A stretch of DNA of 64,000 bases from Solobacterium sp. (GCA_017469885.1 JAFUFO010000010.1:107627-171626), one strand, 5' to 3'; positions 29,293 through 37,663 are shown, numbered from the stretch's first letter. Notes: generated from the sequence alone by a model not told the origin. Program-made: numbers and translations.

Positions 29293-30438
29293 ATGGCTGT
29301 AAATCGTTTTGTATTAAATGGTATTTCGTATCATGGACACGGCGCGATTCAGGAGATTCCCGGAATCGTCAAGGCAAAAGGGTTTAAAAAAGCGTTCGTC
29401 GCATCTGACCCGGATCTCGTTAAATTCGGCGTTACCAATAAAGTGACGGATCTGCTTGCGGAGAACGGAATCGAGTATACGCTGTATTCTGAAATCAAAC
29501 CGAATCCGACAATCGAGAACGTTCAGCACGGTGTTGATGCATATAAAGCATCCGGTGCAGATTTCATGATCACCATCGGCGGCGGTTCTTCCATGGACAC
29601 CGGCAAGGGTATCGGTATTATCGTGAATAACCCGGAATTCTATGATGTCCGTTCGCTGGAAGGCGTTGCGCCGACAAAGAACCGTACGGTATTCACCATT
29701 GCAGTTCCTACCACCGGCGGAACCGGCGCAGAATCCACCATCAACTATGTCATTACTGACGTTGAAAAGCGTCGTAAGTTTGTCTGCGTTGACCCTAACG
29801 ATATTCCTGATATCGCAGTTGTCGACCCGGATATGATGTCCTCAATGCCGAAGGGACTTACCGCTTCTACAGGTATGGACGCACTCACCCATGCAATTGA
29901 AGGCTACACCACCGGCGCAGCGTGGGAACTGGCAGACTGCCTGAACCTTGAGGCAATCCAGCTGATCGCAAAGAACCTCCGCAAGGCGGTTGAAAATGAT
30001 CCGGACGGACGCGAAGGCATGGCGCTTGCGCAGTATGTCACCGCAATGGCATATTCGAATGTCGGCCTTGGTATCGCGCATTCCATGGCACATACACTCG
30101 GTGCGGTATATGACACCCCGCATGGCGTTGCCTGCGCAATGATGCTTCCGATCGTTATGGAATTCAACCAGGAATACACCGGTGAAAAGTTTAAGAAGAT
30201 CGCGGAGGCATTCGATGTTGATACCACCGGCATGAGCCCGGCTGAATACCGCAAAGCTGCCATTGATGCAGTTCGCCAGCTTTCTGTTGATGTCGGAATT
30301 CCGACCAAACTTGAAAAGCTGAAGGAAGAAGATCTCGACTTCCTGTGCGAATCTGCGGCAGCGGACGCATGTGCACCTGGTAACCCGAGACCTGCGACAC
30401 TTGAGCAGTTCCGTGAAATGTTCAAAAAACTGATGTAA
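29293..30438 (+). CDS. Iron-containing alcohol dehydrogenase
   Basis: A 381-residue group III alcohol dehydrogenase, NAD(P)-dependent, close to lactaldehyde reductase FucO and 1,3-propanediol/butanol dehydrogenases. The nucleotide loop TIGGGSSMDTGKGIG near residue 97, GGTGAEST, and the metal segment with HAIEGY, GIAHSMAHTLGAVYDTPHG supply the Asp and three His that bind iron. ATG 29293 is chosen since GGAGGTGA is eight bases upstream; GTG at 29284 would overlap that site. In an anaerobe its likely job is to reduce aldehydes and regenerate NAD; the exact aldehyde is unknown. Confidence 0.93.
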   Translation: MAVNRFVLNGISYHGHGAIQEIPGIVKAKGFKKAFVASDPDLVKFGVTNKVTDLLAENGIEYTLYSEIKPNPTIENVQHGVDAYKASGADFMITIGGGSSMDTGKGIGIIVNNPEFYDVRSLEGVAPTKNRTVFTIAVPTTGGTGAESTINYVITDVEKRRKFVCVDPNDIPDIAVVDPDMMSSMPKGLTASTGMDALTHAIEGYTTGAAWELADCLNLEAIQLIAKNLRKAVENDPDGREGMALAQYVTAMAYSNVGLGIAHSMAHTLGAVYDTPHGVACAMMLPIVMEFNQEYTGEKFKKIAEAFDVDTTGMSPAEYRKAAIDAVRQLSVDVGIPTKLEKLKEEDLDFLCESAAADACAPGNPRPATLEQFREMFKKLM

Positions 30439-30481
30439 TTCTCAACGGATTAACATCTGGACATTCAGTGAATTAACCAAG

Positions 30482-30515
30482 AAAAGCAGAGAATTCTTCG
30501 GAATTCTCTGCTTTT
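30482..30515. terminator. Strong terminator, 15-bp stem with TTCG loop
   Basis: AAAAGCAGAGAATTC, TTCG, GAATTCTCTGCTTTT: perfect 15-bp stem with A and T runs on both sides, so it can act in both directions. It ends the pfk-adh transcript and shields nrdD. Confidence 0.92.
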
Positions 30516-30626
30516 ATGATGCGTTTTTATGAAGTGTTTCCGCTGACTGCAATTCAACGTCGGAAGGAGAAATCAGACTGTTTCTCCGTGGGTCTGTATT
30601 TTCATTTTTTTTCATATTTATTTTCC

Positions 30627-30694
30627 TTGTGTTTCCTATACAGACTGATATAATCAAACTGCAAAGAACAGATAGTTGGACTTCCAACTATCTG
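30627..30694 (+). promoter_or_regulatory. nrdD promoter and downstream palindromic operator
   Basis: TTGTGT (30627-30632), 16 bases, extended -10 TGATATAAT (30646-30654). Eight bases after the expected start lies a perfect inverted repeat: CAGATAGTTGGA (30669-30680), CT, TCCAACTATCTG (30683-30694). Its core GTTGGA-N2-TCCAAC recurs at 51138-51151 in front of the Crp/Fnr gene at the same distance from the promoter. It could also fold as an mRNA hairpin. Confidence 0.8.
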
Positions 30695-30724
30695 CGGCAG
30701 AAGCAATTGAATGAGGGTAATAAC

Positions 30725-32932
30725 ATGAATCTTAATGTAATCAAGCGCAGCGGTGAAGAAGTCATCTTCGACGCCGCTAAAATTGAAAATGCGGTGCGTA
30801 AAGCGAATGCTGCTACCGTGGAAACAGGTCAGGTTTCCGAGGAACAGATCAAGGAGATCACAAAGCGTGTGATCGAGCACTGTTCGAGTCTAAAGCGTGC
30901 GCTTGCGGTCGAAGAAATCCAGGATATGGTTGAAACCGAAATCATGGCAGAGCGCGCATTCCAGCTGGCTCATAACTATATCACATATCGCTATGAGCGT
31001 GCACTTGTCCGTAAGGCCAATACGACCGATAAACAGATTCTTTCGCTGATCGGCCGCTACAACGAAGAGGCAAAACAGGAGAATTCCAACAAAAATCCGA
31101 CGGTCAACAGCACGCAGCGGGACTATATGGCCGGTGAAGTATCCAAAGATATCACACGCCGGTTCCTTCTGCCGCAGGATATCATCGATGCGCACGAGAA
31201 GGGCATCATTCATTTCCATGATGCGGACTATTTTGCGCAGCCGATGTATAACTGCTGCCTGGTAAATCTGGATGATATGCTGCAGAACGGGACTGTCATC
31301 AGTGAAACAGCGATTGACAAGCCGCACAGTTTTGCGACTGCCTGCAATATCGCTACACAGATCATTGCCCAGGTCGCATCCAACCAGTACGGCGGACAGA
31401 CCATCACACTCGCACATCTTGCACCGTTTGTTGAAGTGTCCCGTCAGAAGCATCGTGAATCCGTCGCGGAAGAGCTTGCGGAAGCAGGTGTTGCGGCAGA
31501 TCAGGAGCACATCAACAAGATTGCGGAAGCACGTGTGTGCAAGGAAATTCAGACCGGCGTACAGACAATTCAGTATCAGATCATTACCCTCATGACCACT
31601 AACGGTCAGGCTCCGTTTGTGACCGTATATATGTATCTTGATGAGGTTCCGGAAGGACAGACCAGAGATGACCTTGCGCTGATTATTGAAGAAATGCTCC
31701 GTCAGCGTATGAAGGGCGTCAAGAATGAAAAGGGTGTCTATATTACTCCGGCATTTCCGAAACTCATCTACACACTGGATGAAGACAACATTCATGAGGA
31801 TTCCAAGTACTACTATCTGACAAAGCTTGCGGCAGAATGCACTGCCAAGCGTATGGTTCCGGACTACATTTCCGCAAAGATCATGCGAGAACTCAAAGGT
31901 GACATCTATCCGTGCATGGGATGCCGTTCCTTCCTCACCCCGGACCGCTTTACGGATGTCGGTGTCGGCAATATTGCGAATGCAAAAGACTATCATCCGG
32001 GCGAACACCGGTATTACGGCCGCTTTAATCAGGGCGTAGTGACGATCAACCTGGTTGATATCGCATGTTCCTCCGGAAAAGACATGGATCTGTTCTGGAA
32101 GATCTTCGATGAGCGTCTGGAACTCTGCCACCGTGCCCTGATGATCCGCCACAACCGTCTGAAGGGAACACCGAGTGACGTTGCGCCGATTCTCTGGCAG
32201 AATGGTGCGATTGCACGTCTTGAGAAGGGCGAAGTCATCGACAAGCTGCTCTATGACGGATACTCCACGATCAGCCTTGGCTATGCCGGTCTTGCGGAGT
32301 GTGTATACTACATGCTCAACAAGTCTCATACCAGTGAAGAAGGGCGTGAATTCGGTCTTGCGGTCATGCAGCACATGAATGATGCATGCAAAACATGGAA
32401 GGCTGCGGAGAATATTGATTATTCCGTATACGGCACACCGATTGAAAGCACCACCTATAAATTTGCGAAGTGCCTCCAGGAACGCTTTGGCGTTATCCCG
32501 CATGTCACAGACCGCAACTACATCACCAACAGCTATCACATCCATGTAACGGAAGAAATCAATGCATTTGATAAACTGACACAGGAAGCCAAGTTCCAGC
32601 ATCTCTCACCGGGCGGCGCAATTTCCTATGTTGAGGTTCCGAACATGCAGAACAACATTCCGGCAGTCCTTGCAGTCATGAAGCATATCTACAATACGAT
32701 CATGTACGCAGAGCTCAATACCAAGAGCGACTACTGCCAGAAATGCGGTTATGACGGAGAGATCCAGATCGTTGAAGATGAACACAAAAAGCTGATCTGG
32801 AAATGCCCGTGCTGCGGAAATACCGATCAGGACACAATGAATGTTGCCCGCCGTACCTGCGGTTATATCGGAACCCAGTTCTGGAACCAGGGCCGTACAC
32901 AGGAAATCAAGGAGCGCGTTCTGCATCTCTGA
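30725..32932 (+). CDS. nrdD: Anaerobic ribonucleoside-triphosphate reductase
   Basis: Class III ribonucleotide reductase that makes deoxynucleoside triphosphates without oxygen. The 735-residue protein starts with the ATP-cone regulatory domain (NLNVIKRSGEEVIFDAAKI), then the glycyl-radical barrel with NCCLVNLDDML, and ends with the zinc site (CQKCGYDGEI, CPCCGN) and the radical motif RRTCGYIG, where the Gly carries the radical. Start is ATG 30725 with GAGGGTAA upstream; the upstream open frame lies over the promoter. Its activase NrdG is at 37133, unusually 4.2 kb away with five genes in between. Confidence 0.97.
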   Translation: MNLNVIKRSGEEVIFDAAKIENAVRKANAATVETGQVSEEQIKEITKRVIEHCSSLKRALAVEEIQDMVETEIMAERAFQLAHNYITYRYERALVRKANTTDKQILSLIGRYNEEAKQENSNKNPTVNSTQRDYMAGEVSKDITRRFLLPQDIIDAHEKGIIHFHDADYFAQPMYNCCLVNLDDMLQNGTVISETAIDKPHSFATACNIATQIIAQVASNQYGGQTITLAHLAPFVEVSRQKHRESVAEELAEAGVAADQEHINKIAEARVCKEIQTGVQTIQYQIITLMTTNGQAPFVTVYMYLDEVPEGQTRDDLALIIEEMLRQRMKGVKNEKGVYITPAFPKLIYTLDEDNIHEDSKYYYLTKLAAECTAKRMVPDYISAKIMRELKGDIYPCMGCRSFLTPDRFTDVGVGNIANAKDYHPGEHRYYGRFNQGVVTINLVDIACSSGKDMDLFWKIFDERLELCHRALMIRHNRLKGTPSDVAPILWQNGAIARLEKGEVIDKLLYDGYSTISLGYAGLAECVYYMLNKSHTSEEGREFGLAVMQHMNDACKTWKAAENIDYSVYGTPIESTTYKFAKCLQERFGVIPHVTDRNYITNSYHIHVTEEINAFDKLTQEAKFQHLSPGGAISYVEVPNMQNNIPAVLAVMKHIYNTIMYAELNTKSDYCQKCGYDGEIQIVEDEHKKLIWKCPCCGNTDQDTMNVARRTCGYIGTQFWNQGRTQEIKERVLHL

Positions 32933-32940
32933 TCCGAAAT

Positions 32941-32964
32941 TAAGAGAACGGGAAAAAAGAACTC
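32941..32964 (+). repeat. Left copy of a duplicated sequence around the protease cassette
   Basis: TAAGAGAACGGGA + AAAAA + GAACTC directly after the nrdD stop. The right copy at 35691-35709 reads TAAGAGAACGGGA + GAACTC. Apart from the five extra A the 19 bases are identical. The two mark the edges of the 2.7-kb segment holding the CPBP and PrsW genes. Confidence 0.65.
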
Positions 32965-33012
32965 TGAAAAAAATTTTTTAGCAAAATCGACGTAAAATCG
33001 ACATAATAAGGT

Positions 33013-33054
33013 GTGTTCTCTTATTTATAAAAAATAAGAGAACACCTTTTTTTT
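33013..33054 (+). terminator. Intrinsic terminator after nrdD
   Basis: GTGTTCTCTTATT, seven-base loop, AATAAGAGAACAC (13-bp perfect stem), followed by nine T residues. Confidence 0.92.
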
Positions 33055-33390
33055 GAACATAATTCGCTTGATGATTTGTAACGAATAACGGAGGATGAGG
33101 CTTCAAACATTACTTTTAGCTCACTACTTTTAATATCCGCTCTCAGGCGAGGGCGGGTATTTATGTTCGTATGAAGTTTAATACGGTCTTAAAATGAACA
33201 AAACTTCGATAGATAAATATAGACCAACGTCCATTCAGGATAAACAAAATTAGTTCAACGTGTTTAGTTATGTTCATAAGTCTAGTATTTTGAACATAAC
33301 TTCGATAATGGCTAATTAATAATAGCTCTTTGTTACAATATAGTGTATATTATGCAGCCAAAAATCCCGGCTGTCAGAAGGGTGATAGAA
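33055..33390 (+). repeat. AT-rich leader with repeated GAACATAACTTCGAT boxes
   Basis: Non-coding stretch before the CPBP gene. Related boxes: GAACATAATTCG (33055), GAACAAAACTTCGATAGAT (33196) and GAACATAACTTCGATAATGG (33292, continuing CT). An inverted half AGTTATGTTC at 33266-33275 pairs with 33292-33301. A G+C-rich hairpin CCGCTCTC-aggc-GAGGGCGG lies at 33137-33156. An extended -10 TGTTACAAT (33331-33339) follows the last box by 17 bases, placing that box upstream of -35, where an activator would bind. No convincing ORF; a 19-codon ATG frame at 33194 lacks a ribosome site. Confidence 0.6.
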
Positions 33391-34236
33391 ATGAAAGAAA
33401 AACAACGAAATCATTTAATTTCAGAGAAAGTTCCTCTTATCGCTATTGTGTTCTGGATCATTCTCGCGTTTGTGCTGGAAATTATCCTGGACGGTCTGTT
33501 CAAAGCATTCTTTCCGTCCGACGGAACCGGAATGATCGGTAATATTTCCTCGATCTGTATGGCAATCCTGCTTATGATTTTAATGAAAGTCTGGTATTCG
33601 CCACAGTATAAGGGGACGCTGAAATCCGGTTTGCCGTTTAAACTGACCCTGCTGGTTATGGGACCGATGATCATCAAGAGCGTTGTTATCCTGATCATTC
33701 AGCTGTTTCAGTTCAACTTCTGGTTCGATCCGTCCCTGTACAATATCGTAAAGGCGCTGGCTGCCGGTTTCTGGGAAGAATGCGTATTTCGTGTGACTGT
33801 AATTCCGATCGCGATGGGATTCCTCAAAACGGAAAAGAAGATCTGGCTTCTGCCCGCCATCTCCGGAGTGATATTCGGAATTATGCATATGGTGAATATT
33901 AACGGCGGCGCCACCTTAACTAACACCCTTACCCAGGCACTTGTGACCACCCTGGACGGCTTCTTCTACGGCGCACTGTTTGTCGTTACGGGCTCGGCCT
34001 TTCCCGGCATCATCCTGCATTCGGTCTATGATTTCATCTGCTTTGCCGGAGACAGGAGTCTTACGAACGGAATCATGACAACTTCCCTTCAGACATGGGA
34101 AATCATCTTCAACATTGTGCTTTCCCTGCTCATATTTGCCGGCGGTGTCATGATTATCAGGAAAGTCGGCAAAAACAAAATCCTCTCGGTGTGGAGAGAA
34201 AAATGGAGTCAGAAAGAAGCCGCAATTCAAGGTTGA
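33391..34236 (+). CDS. CPBP (CAAX/Abi) intramembrane metalloprotease
   Basis: A 281-residue membrane protein of the CPBP family, related to CAAX-processing Rce1. Around eight hydrophobic helices are visible. The family motifs are EECVFR (EExxxR) near residue 130, FGIMH (FxxxH) near 160 and HSVYD (HxxxN/D) near 211; Glu and His bind the metal. Bacterial members act in bacteriocin maturation or self-immunity, signal-peptide degradation or anti-sigma cleavage; the target here is unknown. ATG 33391 has AAGGGTGA upstream. It is followed 55 bases later by a second, unrelated intramembrane protease. Confidence 0.9.
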   Translation: MKEKQRNHLISEKVPLIAIVFWIILAFVLEIILDGLFKAFFPSDGTGMIGNISSICMAILLMILMKVWYSPQYKGTLKSGLPFKLTLLVMGPMIIKSVVILIIQLFQFNFWFDPSLYNIVKALAAGFWEECVFRVTVIPIAMGFLKTEKKIWLLPAISGVIFGIMHMVNINGGATLTNTLTQALVTTLDGFFYGALFVVTGSAFPGIILHSVYDFICFAGDRSLTNGIMTTSLQTWEIIFNIVLSLLIFAGGVMIIRKVGKNKILSVWREKWSQKEAAIQG

Positions 34237-34291
34237 TTGTGACTTCCTACCGGCTCTGACATAAATCGTTCAAATAAGGAGATTAAATTGT

Positions 34292-35041
34292 ATGGATTAT
34301 CTTGTAGCTGTATTAACACTTCTGATCCTTGCATTTCTTTACTGGCGTATGATCAAACGGGAGATTCCTGATCCAATCAAACCGTTCCAGGCCATCCTGC
34401 CGTTTGCACTCGGCATTCTTTCGATGATCATTTACAGCCCGTATATACTCTGGTTCATAACAAACATCGCGCCGAAAATATCTATTGCAGAAGGCATTCA
34501 CCCGTTTTTCCGCGGCATGTTCAGCGCCTTCCTTATGGCTGGTTTCCCCGAAGAGGTGCTGAAACTGATCTTCATCCTCATTACCCTCGCTGTGCTCCGC
34601 TCAAAGGTCCGGAATGTATATGAATATATCCTGATCGGTGCTGCGGTCGGCGCCGGCTTTACGGTTGCGGAAGAGTGGCTGTATGCTGACAAATTCGGGA
34701 TAACCACCTTGATCATGCGTACTATGAGCGTGGCAGGACATATGTCATTCAATATGGTCATGGCCGAATATCTGGGTCTTTCCCGTGTGGCCAAACTTAC
34801 CGGGAAAGGCTCTCCTGTAAAATATGCTATTCTGGCTTTTGTGGTTCCCTGCCTCATCCATACGCTTTATGATACCTGCACAACCGGAAATACCTTCCTT
34901 CTGAATGAGTCAACTCAGATCATCGGCGCAATTCTCGGGGGCGGTGCATATATATTTCTCGTAGTCTTCCAGATCTCTGTTCTCATCCGCTTCAAAAAGA
35001 AAACAAAAGAATTCTGTGAAATGAGTGTGCAGCCGAAGTGA
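34292..35041 (+). CDS. PrsW-family intramembrane protease
   Basis: A 249-residue membrane protein with about seven hydrophobic helices and the PrsW motifs: FPEEVLKL (EExxK) near residue 87, GAGFTVAEE (GFxxxE) near 128, a His in SVAGHMSFN and HTLYD near 190. In Bacillus, PrsW makes the first cut in anti-sigma factor RsiW (established knowledge); no anti-sigma gene is next to this one. AAGGAG precedes the ATG. With the CPBP gene before it, this is a pair of unrelated membrane proteases in one short cassette. Confidence 0.88.
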   Translation: MDYLVAVLTLLILAFLYWRMIKREIPDPIKPFQAILPFALGILSMIIYSPYILWFITNIAPKISIAEGIHPFFRGMFSAFLMAGFPEEVLKLIFILITLAVLRSKVRNVYEYILIGAAVGAGFTVAEEWLYADKFGITTLIMRTMSVAGHMSFNMVMAEYLGLSRVAKLTGKGSPVKYAILAFVVPCLIHTLYDTCTTGNTFLLNESTQIIGAILGGGAYIFLVVFQISVLIRFKKKTKEFCEMSVQPK

Positions 35042-35168
35042 GACAGAAATAATACCTCCGCAAATGCAGAGGCTATCCTATCGGATATTAGAAGGCAATC
35101 ACCGTATATCAGAGATGCGGGTCATTCTTTCTTTTGCGCATGCTGCAGGGGTGTCATACAATTGAGCC

Positions 35169-35402
35169 ATGAAAATTAAGCCGATCGCGAAATATCATAT
35201 TCAGACTTCTGAGGAAATACGGCGGATAGTTGTTGCGCTTGCGGCTGAATACGACACATTTCCGTCAGAAACTGTTTCCGCGATACGTGATGAGCTGAAG
35301 GGGCTTTTTATTGCCGGGCATCAGAGCGATTCCAAGTACCAGGAAAATCCTGATGCGACTATAAGAAGGATGCTGCGTTTGAGTGATGCTGCAGGAAAAT
35401 GA
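35169..35402 (+). CDS. Orphan small protein of the protease cassette
   Basis: A 77-residue soluble protein beginning MKIKPIAKYHIQTSEEIRR, with a probable amphipathic helical middle (EIRRIVVALAAEYDTF, VSAIRDELKGLF) and a basic C-terminus (ATIRRMLRLSDAAGK). I do not recognise a family. The ribosome site is poor (GGGGTG about 14 bases away). It lies 127 bases after PrsW and is followed by a strong terminator, consistent with being the last gene of the cassette. A substrate or regulator of the proteases is one possibility, without direct evidence. Confidence 0.5.
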   Translation: MKIKPIAKYHIQTSEEIRRIVVALAAEYDTFPSETVSAIRDELKGLFIAGHQSDSKYQENPDATIRRMLRLSDAAGK

Positions 35403-35413
35403 AAATATCATGT

Positions 35414-35445
35414 ATGTGCGGGTCAAAATGACCCGCACATTTTGC
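35414..35445 (+). terminator. Intrinsic terminator of the protease cassette
   Basis: ATGTGCGGGTCA, AAA, TGACCCGCACAT (12-bp perfect stem) followed by TTTTGCTTTT. Confidence 0.88.
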
Positions 35446-35690
35446 TTTTCAAGTACTGTGTTGGTAACATAATTGTGTGAGTGAAGAGGCAATGAATCTC
35501 ACGGAATATCAGAATGTAGAATTAAACAAAACGCTTAGCTAAAAGGATAGCCAAACACACAGAGAGGTTAAACAAAACAGTGCTTTGCTTGTATGGTTAT
35601 GTTAATGTACACAACAAAATGAACATAACTACGATTAAGGCTTAATAATGTTTTATATAAGTATTAGTTATGTTTAGAAAAAGGAAGAGA
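35446..35690 (+). repeat. Second AT-rich repeat block
   Basis: Non-coding. TTAAACAAAAC occurs at 35522-35532 and 35568-35578. GAACATAACTACGATTAAGG at 35621 (continuing CT) matches the box at 33292 in 19 of 22 bases, and similarity continues into TAATAAT. Inverted halves GTTATGTTAATG (35596) and AGTTATGTTT (35666) flank it. The block resembles the one before the CPBP gene, so the cassette has like-oriented repeats at both ends. A 16-codon frame from 35492 is too short to support. Confidence 0.55.
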
Positions 35691-35717
35691 TAAGAGAACG
35701 GGAGAACTCCCGTTTTC
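35691..35717 (+). terminator. Terminator containing the right copy of the duplicated sequence
   Basis: TAAGAGAACGGGAGAACTC (35691-35709) repeats 32941-32964. Here it forms AACGGGAG-AA-CTCCCGTT followed by TTCTTT, a complete intrinsic terminator; the left copy has lost the second arm. It may be the original nrdD terminator, displaced by the cassette (inference). Confidence 0.65.
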
Positions 35718-35834
35718 TTTCTGCGACAAGTGCACAGATTACAGAAAATTTATAATATAATTTCTATTGACCATCGCCGTGCAGTTAGTAACTGTACAGT
35801 GTGCTCATGCGAAAATCTGACAGGAGGTTTTGAA

Positions 35835-36137
35835 ATGCTGGAAGAAAAGCGTGATAACGGAACACTTACGATTATACTGCCCGAGCGGATTGATGCTTCC
35901 AATGCCGGCGAAGTGGGTGCAGAAGCAGAAGAGATCTGCGGTACAGAGCCGTTTGACCGGCTGGTTCTTGATGCGGGTCGTCTTAGATATATCTCAAGCG
36001 CTGGGCTTCGGATTATTATCAAGCTTGTAAAGACGCTGAAGAATGTTTCGGTAGTCAATGTCATTTCGGAAGTGTATGAAATATTCAAGGTATCCGGATT
36101 TACAAAACTGCTTGAAATTGAACGGGAACCCAGCTGA
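35835..36137 (+). CDS. STAS-domain protein (anti-sigma factor antagonist-like)
   Basis: A 100-residue STAS protein of the SpoIIAA/RsbV type, which in known systems binds an anti-sigma kinase when its Ser is unphosphorylated. Strands and the key segment RYISSAGLRIIIKL are present; the Ser in SSAG is the usual phosphorylation site. No RsbW-type kinase or sigma factor lies nearby, so its partner is elsewhere. ATG 35835 was chosen because AGGAGG is eight bases before it; the longer upstream frame is unsupported. Confidence 0.88.
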   Translation: MLEEKRDNGTLTIILPERIDASNAGEVGAEAEEICGTEPFDRLVLDAGRLRYISSAGLRIIIKLVKTLKNVSVVNVISEVYEIFKVSGFTKLLEIEREPS

Positions 36138-36212
36138 GCGGCACATACCTGAACATACACCGTCAGCAGAAACATATTACAATCAGCACAACGAGGGAGT
36201 TTTCGGAAGGTT

Positions 36213-37037
36213 ATGGATGATTTGATTCAGGTGAATCGGACATCACTGATTATCAGTGCGGCGATTATAATCGTTTATTTTGTGCTTGCCCATCTGATTG
36301 GCGTTGTTCATAATCAGATGATCAAAAAGCATCGTTCATCTCCTACATTCTCGCGGCAGGAGAGCATTCTTCTTGCCACGGTAAGGGTCAGCCGGTTTAT
36401 TCTGGCGGTCATTGCCATTGCCCTGATCATGCATATCAACGGAATCAAGCTGACCACACTTGCGGCATTTCTGAGTATCATCAGTGCAATCATCGGTCTT
36501 GCGATTCAGGAACTGCTGAAGGACGTTGTGAACGGAATGCATCTTGCGCACGACGATTATTTTGCGGTAGGAGATACGATCATTTACAAGAATCATGTCG
36601 GGCTTGTGACAGAGATGAACCAGCGTACGGTAAAGCTCATCGATATTGATACTAAAGATATCGTTGTTATTTCAAACCGCAACATTGATGATATTGTCCG
36701 CCGCAGTAAACTGACAGATATCAATCTCCAGCTCTCTTATGAGGATGACCACAAGAAGGTCAATCAGATTCTGCGTGAGATCTGTGACCGGATCCGTGAT
36801 ATTCCGGGTATCGATGACTGTGTATACAAAGGCGTTCATGATTTCCGCGATCATGGTGTCATCTATAAGATTCGTTTCTTCTGTGAACCAAGTGTTATGC
36901 CGGAACTCCGGCGTGCAGCGCTTCGCGTCATTCAGGATGATCTGAAAGCGGCAGGAATCCGGATTCCGTATCCGCAGCTGGATATTCATCCGAAGGAACC
37001 GGCAAAAATCGAAATCAGACAGCCGGCAGATCAGTGA
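36213..37037 (+). CDS. MscS-family mechanosensitive channel
   Basis: A 274-residue small-conductance mechanosensitive channel that releases solutes on hypo-osmotic shock. Three hydrophobic helices (residues 10-32, 55-74, 80-105), the last being the pore helix (LAAFLSIISAIIGLAIQELLKDVVNGM), followed by the beta domain (AVGDTIIYKNHVGLVTEMNQRTV) and the alpha/beta C-terminal cage. It ends in a short charged tail. GGAAGG lies very close to the ATG. Its stop codon is within a terminator stem (37021-37052). Confidence 0.9.
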   Translation: MDDLIQVNRTSLIISAAIIIVYFVLAHLIGVVHNQMIKKHRSSPTFSRQESILLATVRVSRFILAVIAIALIMHINGIKLTTLAAFLSIISAIIGLAIQELLKDVVNGMHLAHDDYFAVGDTIIYKNHVGLVTEMNQRTVKLIDIDTKDIVVISNRNIDDIVRRSKLTDINLQLSYEDDHKKVNQILREICDRIRDIPGIDDCVYKGVHDFRDHGVIYKIRFFCEPSVMPELRRAALRVIQDDLKAAGIRIPYPQLDIHPKEPAKIEIRQPADQ

Positions 37038-37052
37038 TCTGCCGCTGTTTTC
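37021..37052 (+). terminator. Terminator overlapping the mscS stop codon
   Basis: CGGCAGATCA, G, TGATCTGCCG followed by CTGTTTTCGTTT. The TGA stop is part of the stem. Confidence 0.7.
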
Positions 37053-37098
37053 GTTTACGGGGAATTCCGGTACAATTCAGAAAACTTCTCCGGTACTG

Positions 37099-37107
37099 TG
37101 CTATGAT
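37099..37107 (+). promoter_or_regulatory. Extended -10 promoter of nrdG
   Basis: TGCTATGAT, 25 bases before the nrdG ATG. The palindrome found in front of nrdD is absent here. Confidence 0.45.
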
Positions 37108-37132
37108 TTTTCCTGTCAGGAAGGTATCTTCA

Positions 37133-37654
37133 ATGTATTACGGAACGATTAAAAAATATGATATCGCGGACGGAGAGGGTGTACGCGTCACCCTGTTTGT
37201 CAGCGGCTGTACAAATCACTGCAAAGGCTGTTTTCAGCCGCAGACATGGGATTTCAGATACGGCACTCCGTATACGGAAGAAACAGAACAGGAACTGATT
37301 GATGCGCTGCGGGACCCGAATATTTCCGGGCTGACCCTGCTTGGCGGTGAGCCGTTTGAGGTGGAAAACCAGCAGGTTCTTGTCGGACTGCTGCGCCGGG
37401 TGCGCCGTGAGCTGCCGGAAAAGACAGTCTGGTCCTATACCGGATTTGTCTATGACCGTGATCTGGTACCGGGCGGAAAACGGTATTGCGACGTTACCGA
37501 TGAGATGCTTTCCTATATTGATGTCCTTGTGGACGGTCCGTTTATCGAGGAACAGAAGGACATCCGTCTTACCTTCCGGGGATCCGCAAATCAGCGCGTT
37601 CTGGATCTGAAGGAAACCCGGCGGACCGGAACGATTATCCGATATATTGACTGA
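37133..37654 (+). CDS. nrdG: Anaerobic ribonucleotide reductase activase
   Basis: Radical-SAM enzyme that generates the glycyl radical on NrdD. The 173-residue protein has the iron-sulfur motif CTNHCKGC (CxxxCxxC) at about residues 26-33, DGEGVRVTLFVSGC before it and the SAM-binding LLGGEPF near 69. The start is ATG 37133 with AGGAAGG seven bases upstream; an in-frame extension to 37034 would begin inside mscS. It is separated from nrdD by five genes and followed nine bases later by an MmcQ/EVE gene. Confidence 0.95.
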   Translation: MYYGTIKKYDIADGEGVRVTLFVSGCTNHCKGCFQPQTWDFRYGTPYTEETEQELIDALRDPNISGLTLLGGEPFEVENQQVLVGLLRRVRRELPEKTVWSYTGFVYDRDLVPGGKRYCDVTDEMLSYIDVLVDGPFIEEQKDIRLTFRGSANQRVLDLKETRRTGTIIRYID

Positions 37655-37663
37655 GGAGATGCC

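Noticed and set aside
30890..32602. 570-codon minus-strand frame opposite nrdD
   Set aside because: Mirror frame of nrdD with no motif; explained by biased codon use of the sense gene.
33194..33253. 19-codon ATG frame in the cassette leader
   Set aside because: No Shine-Dalgarno and its first codons are part of the repeated box, so the ATG is accounted for by the repeat.
32941..35709. Protease cassette as a conventional insertion sequence or integron
   Set aside because: No transposase, integrase or attC-like fold is present and the edge repeat is not a clean target-site duplication; kept only as a possible insertion.
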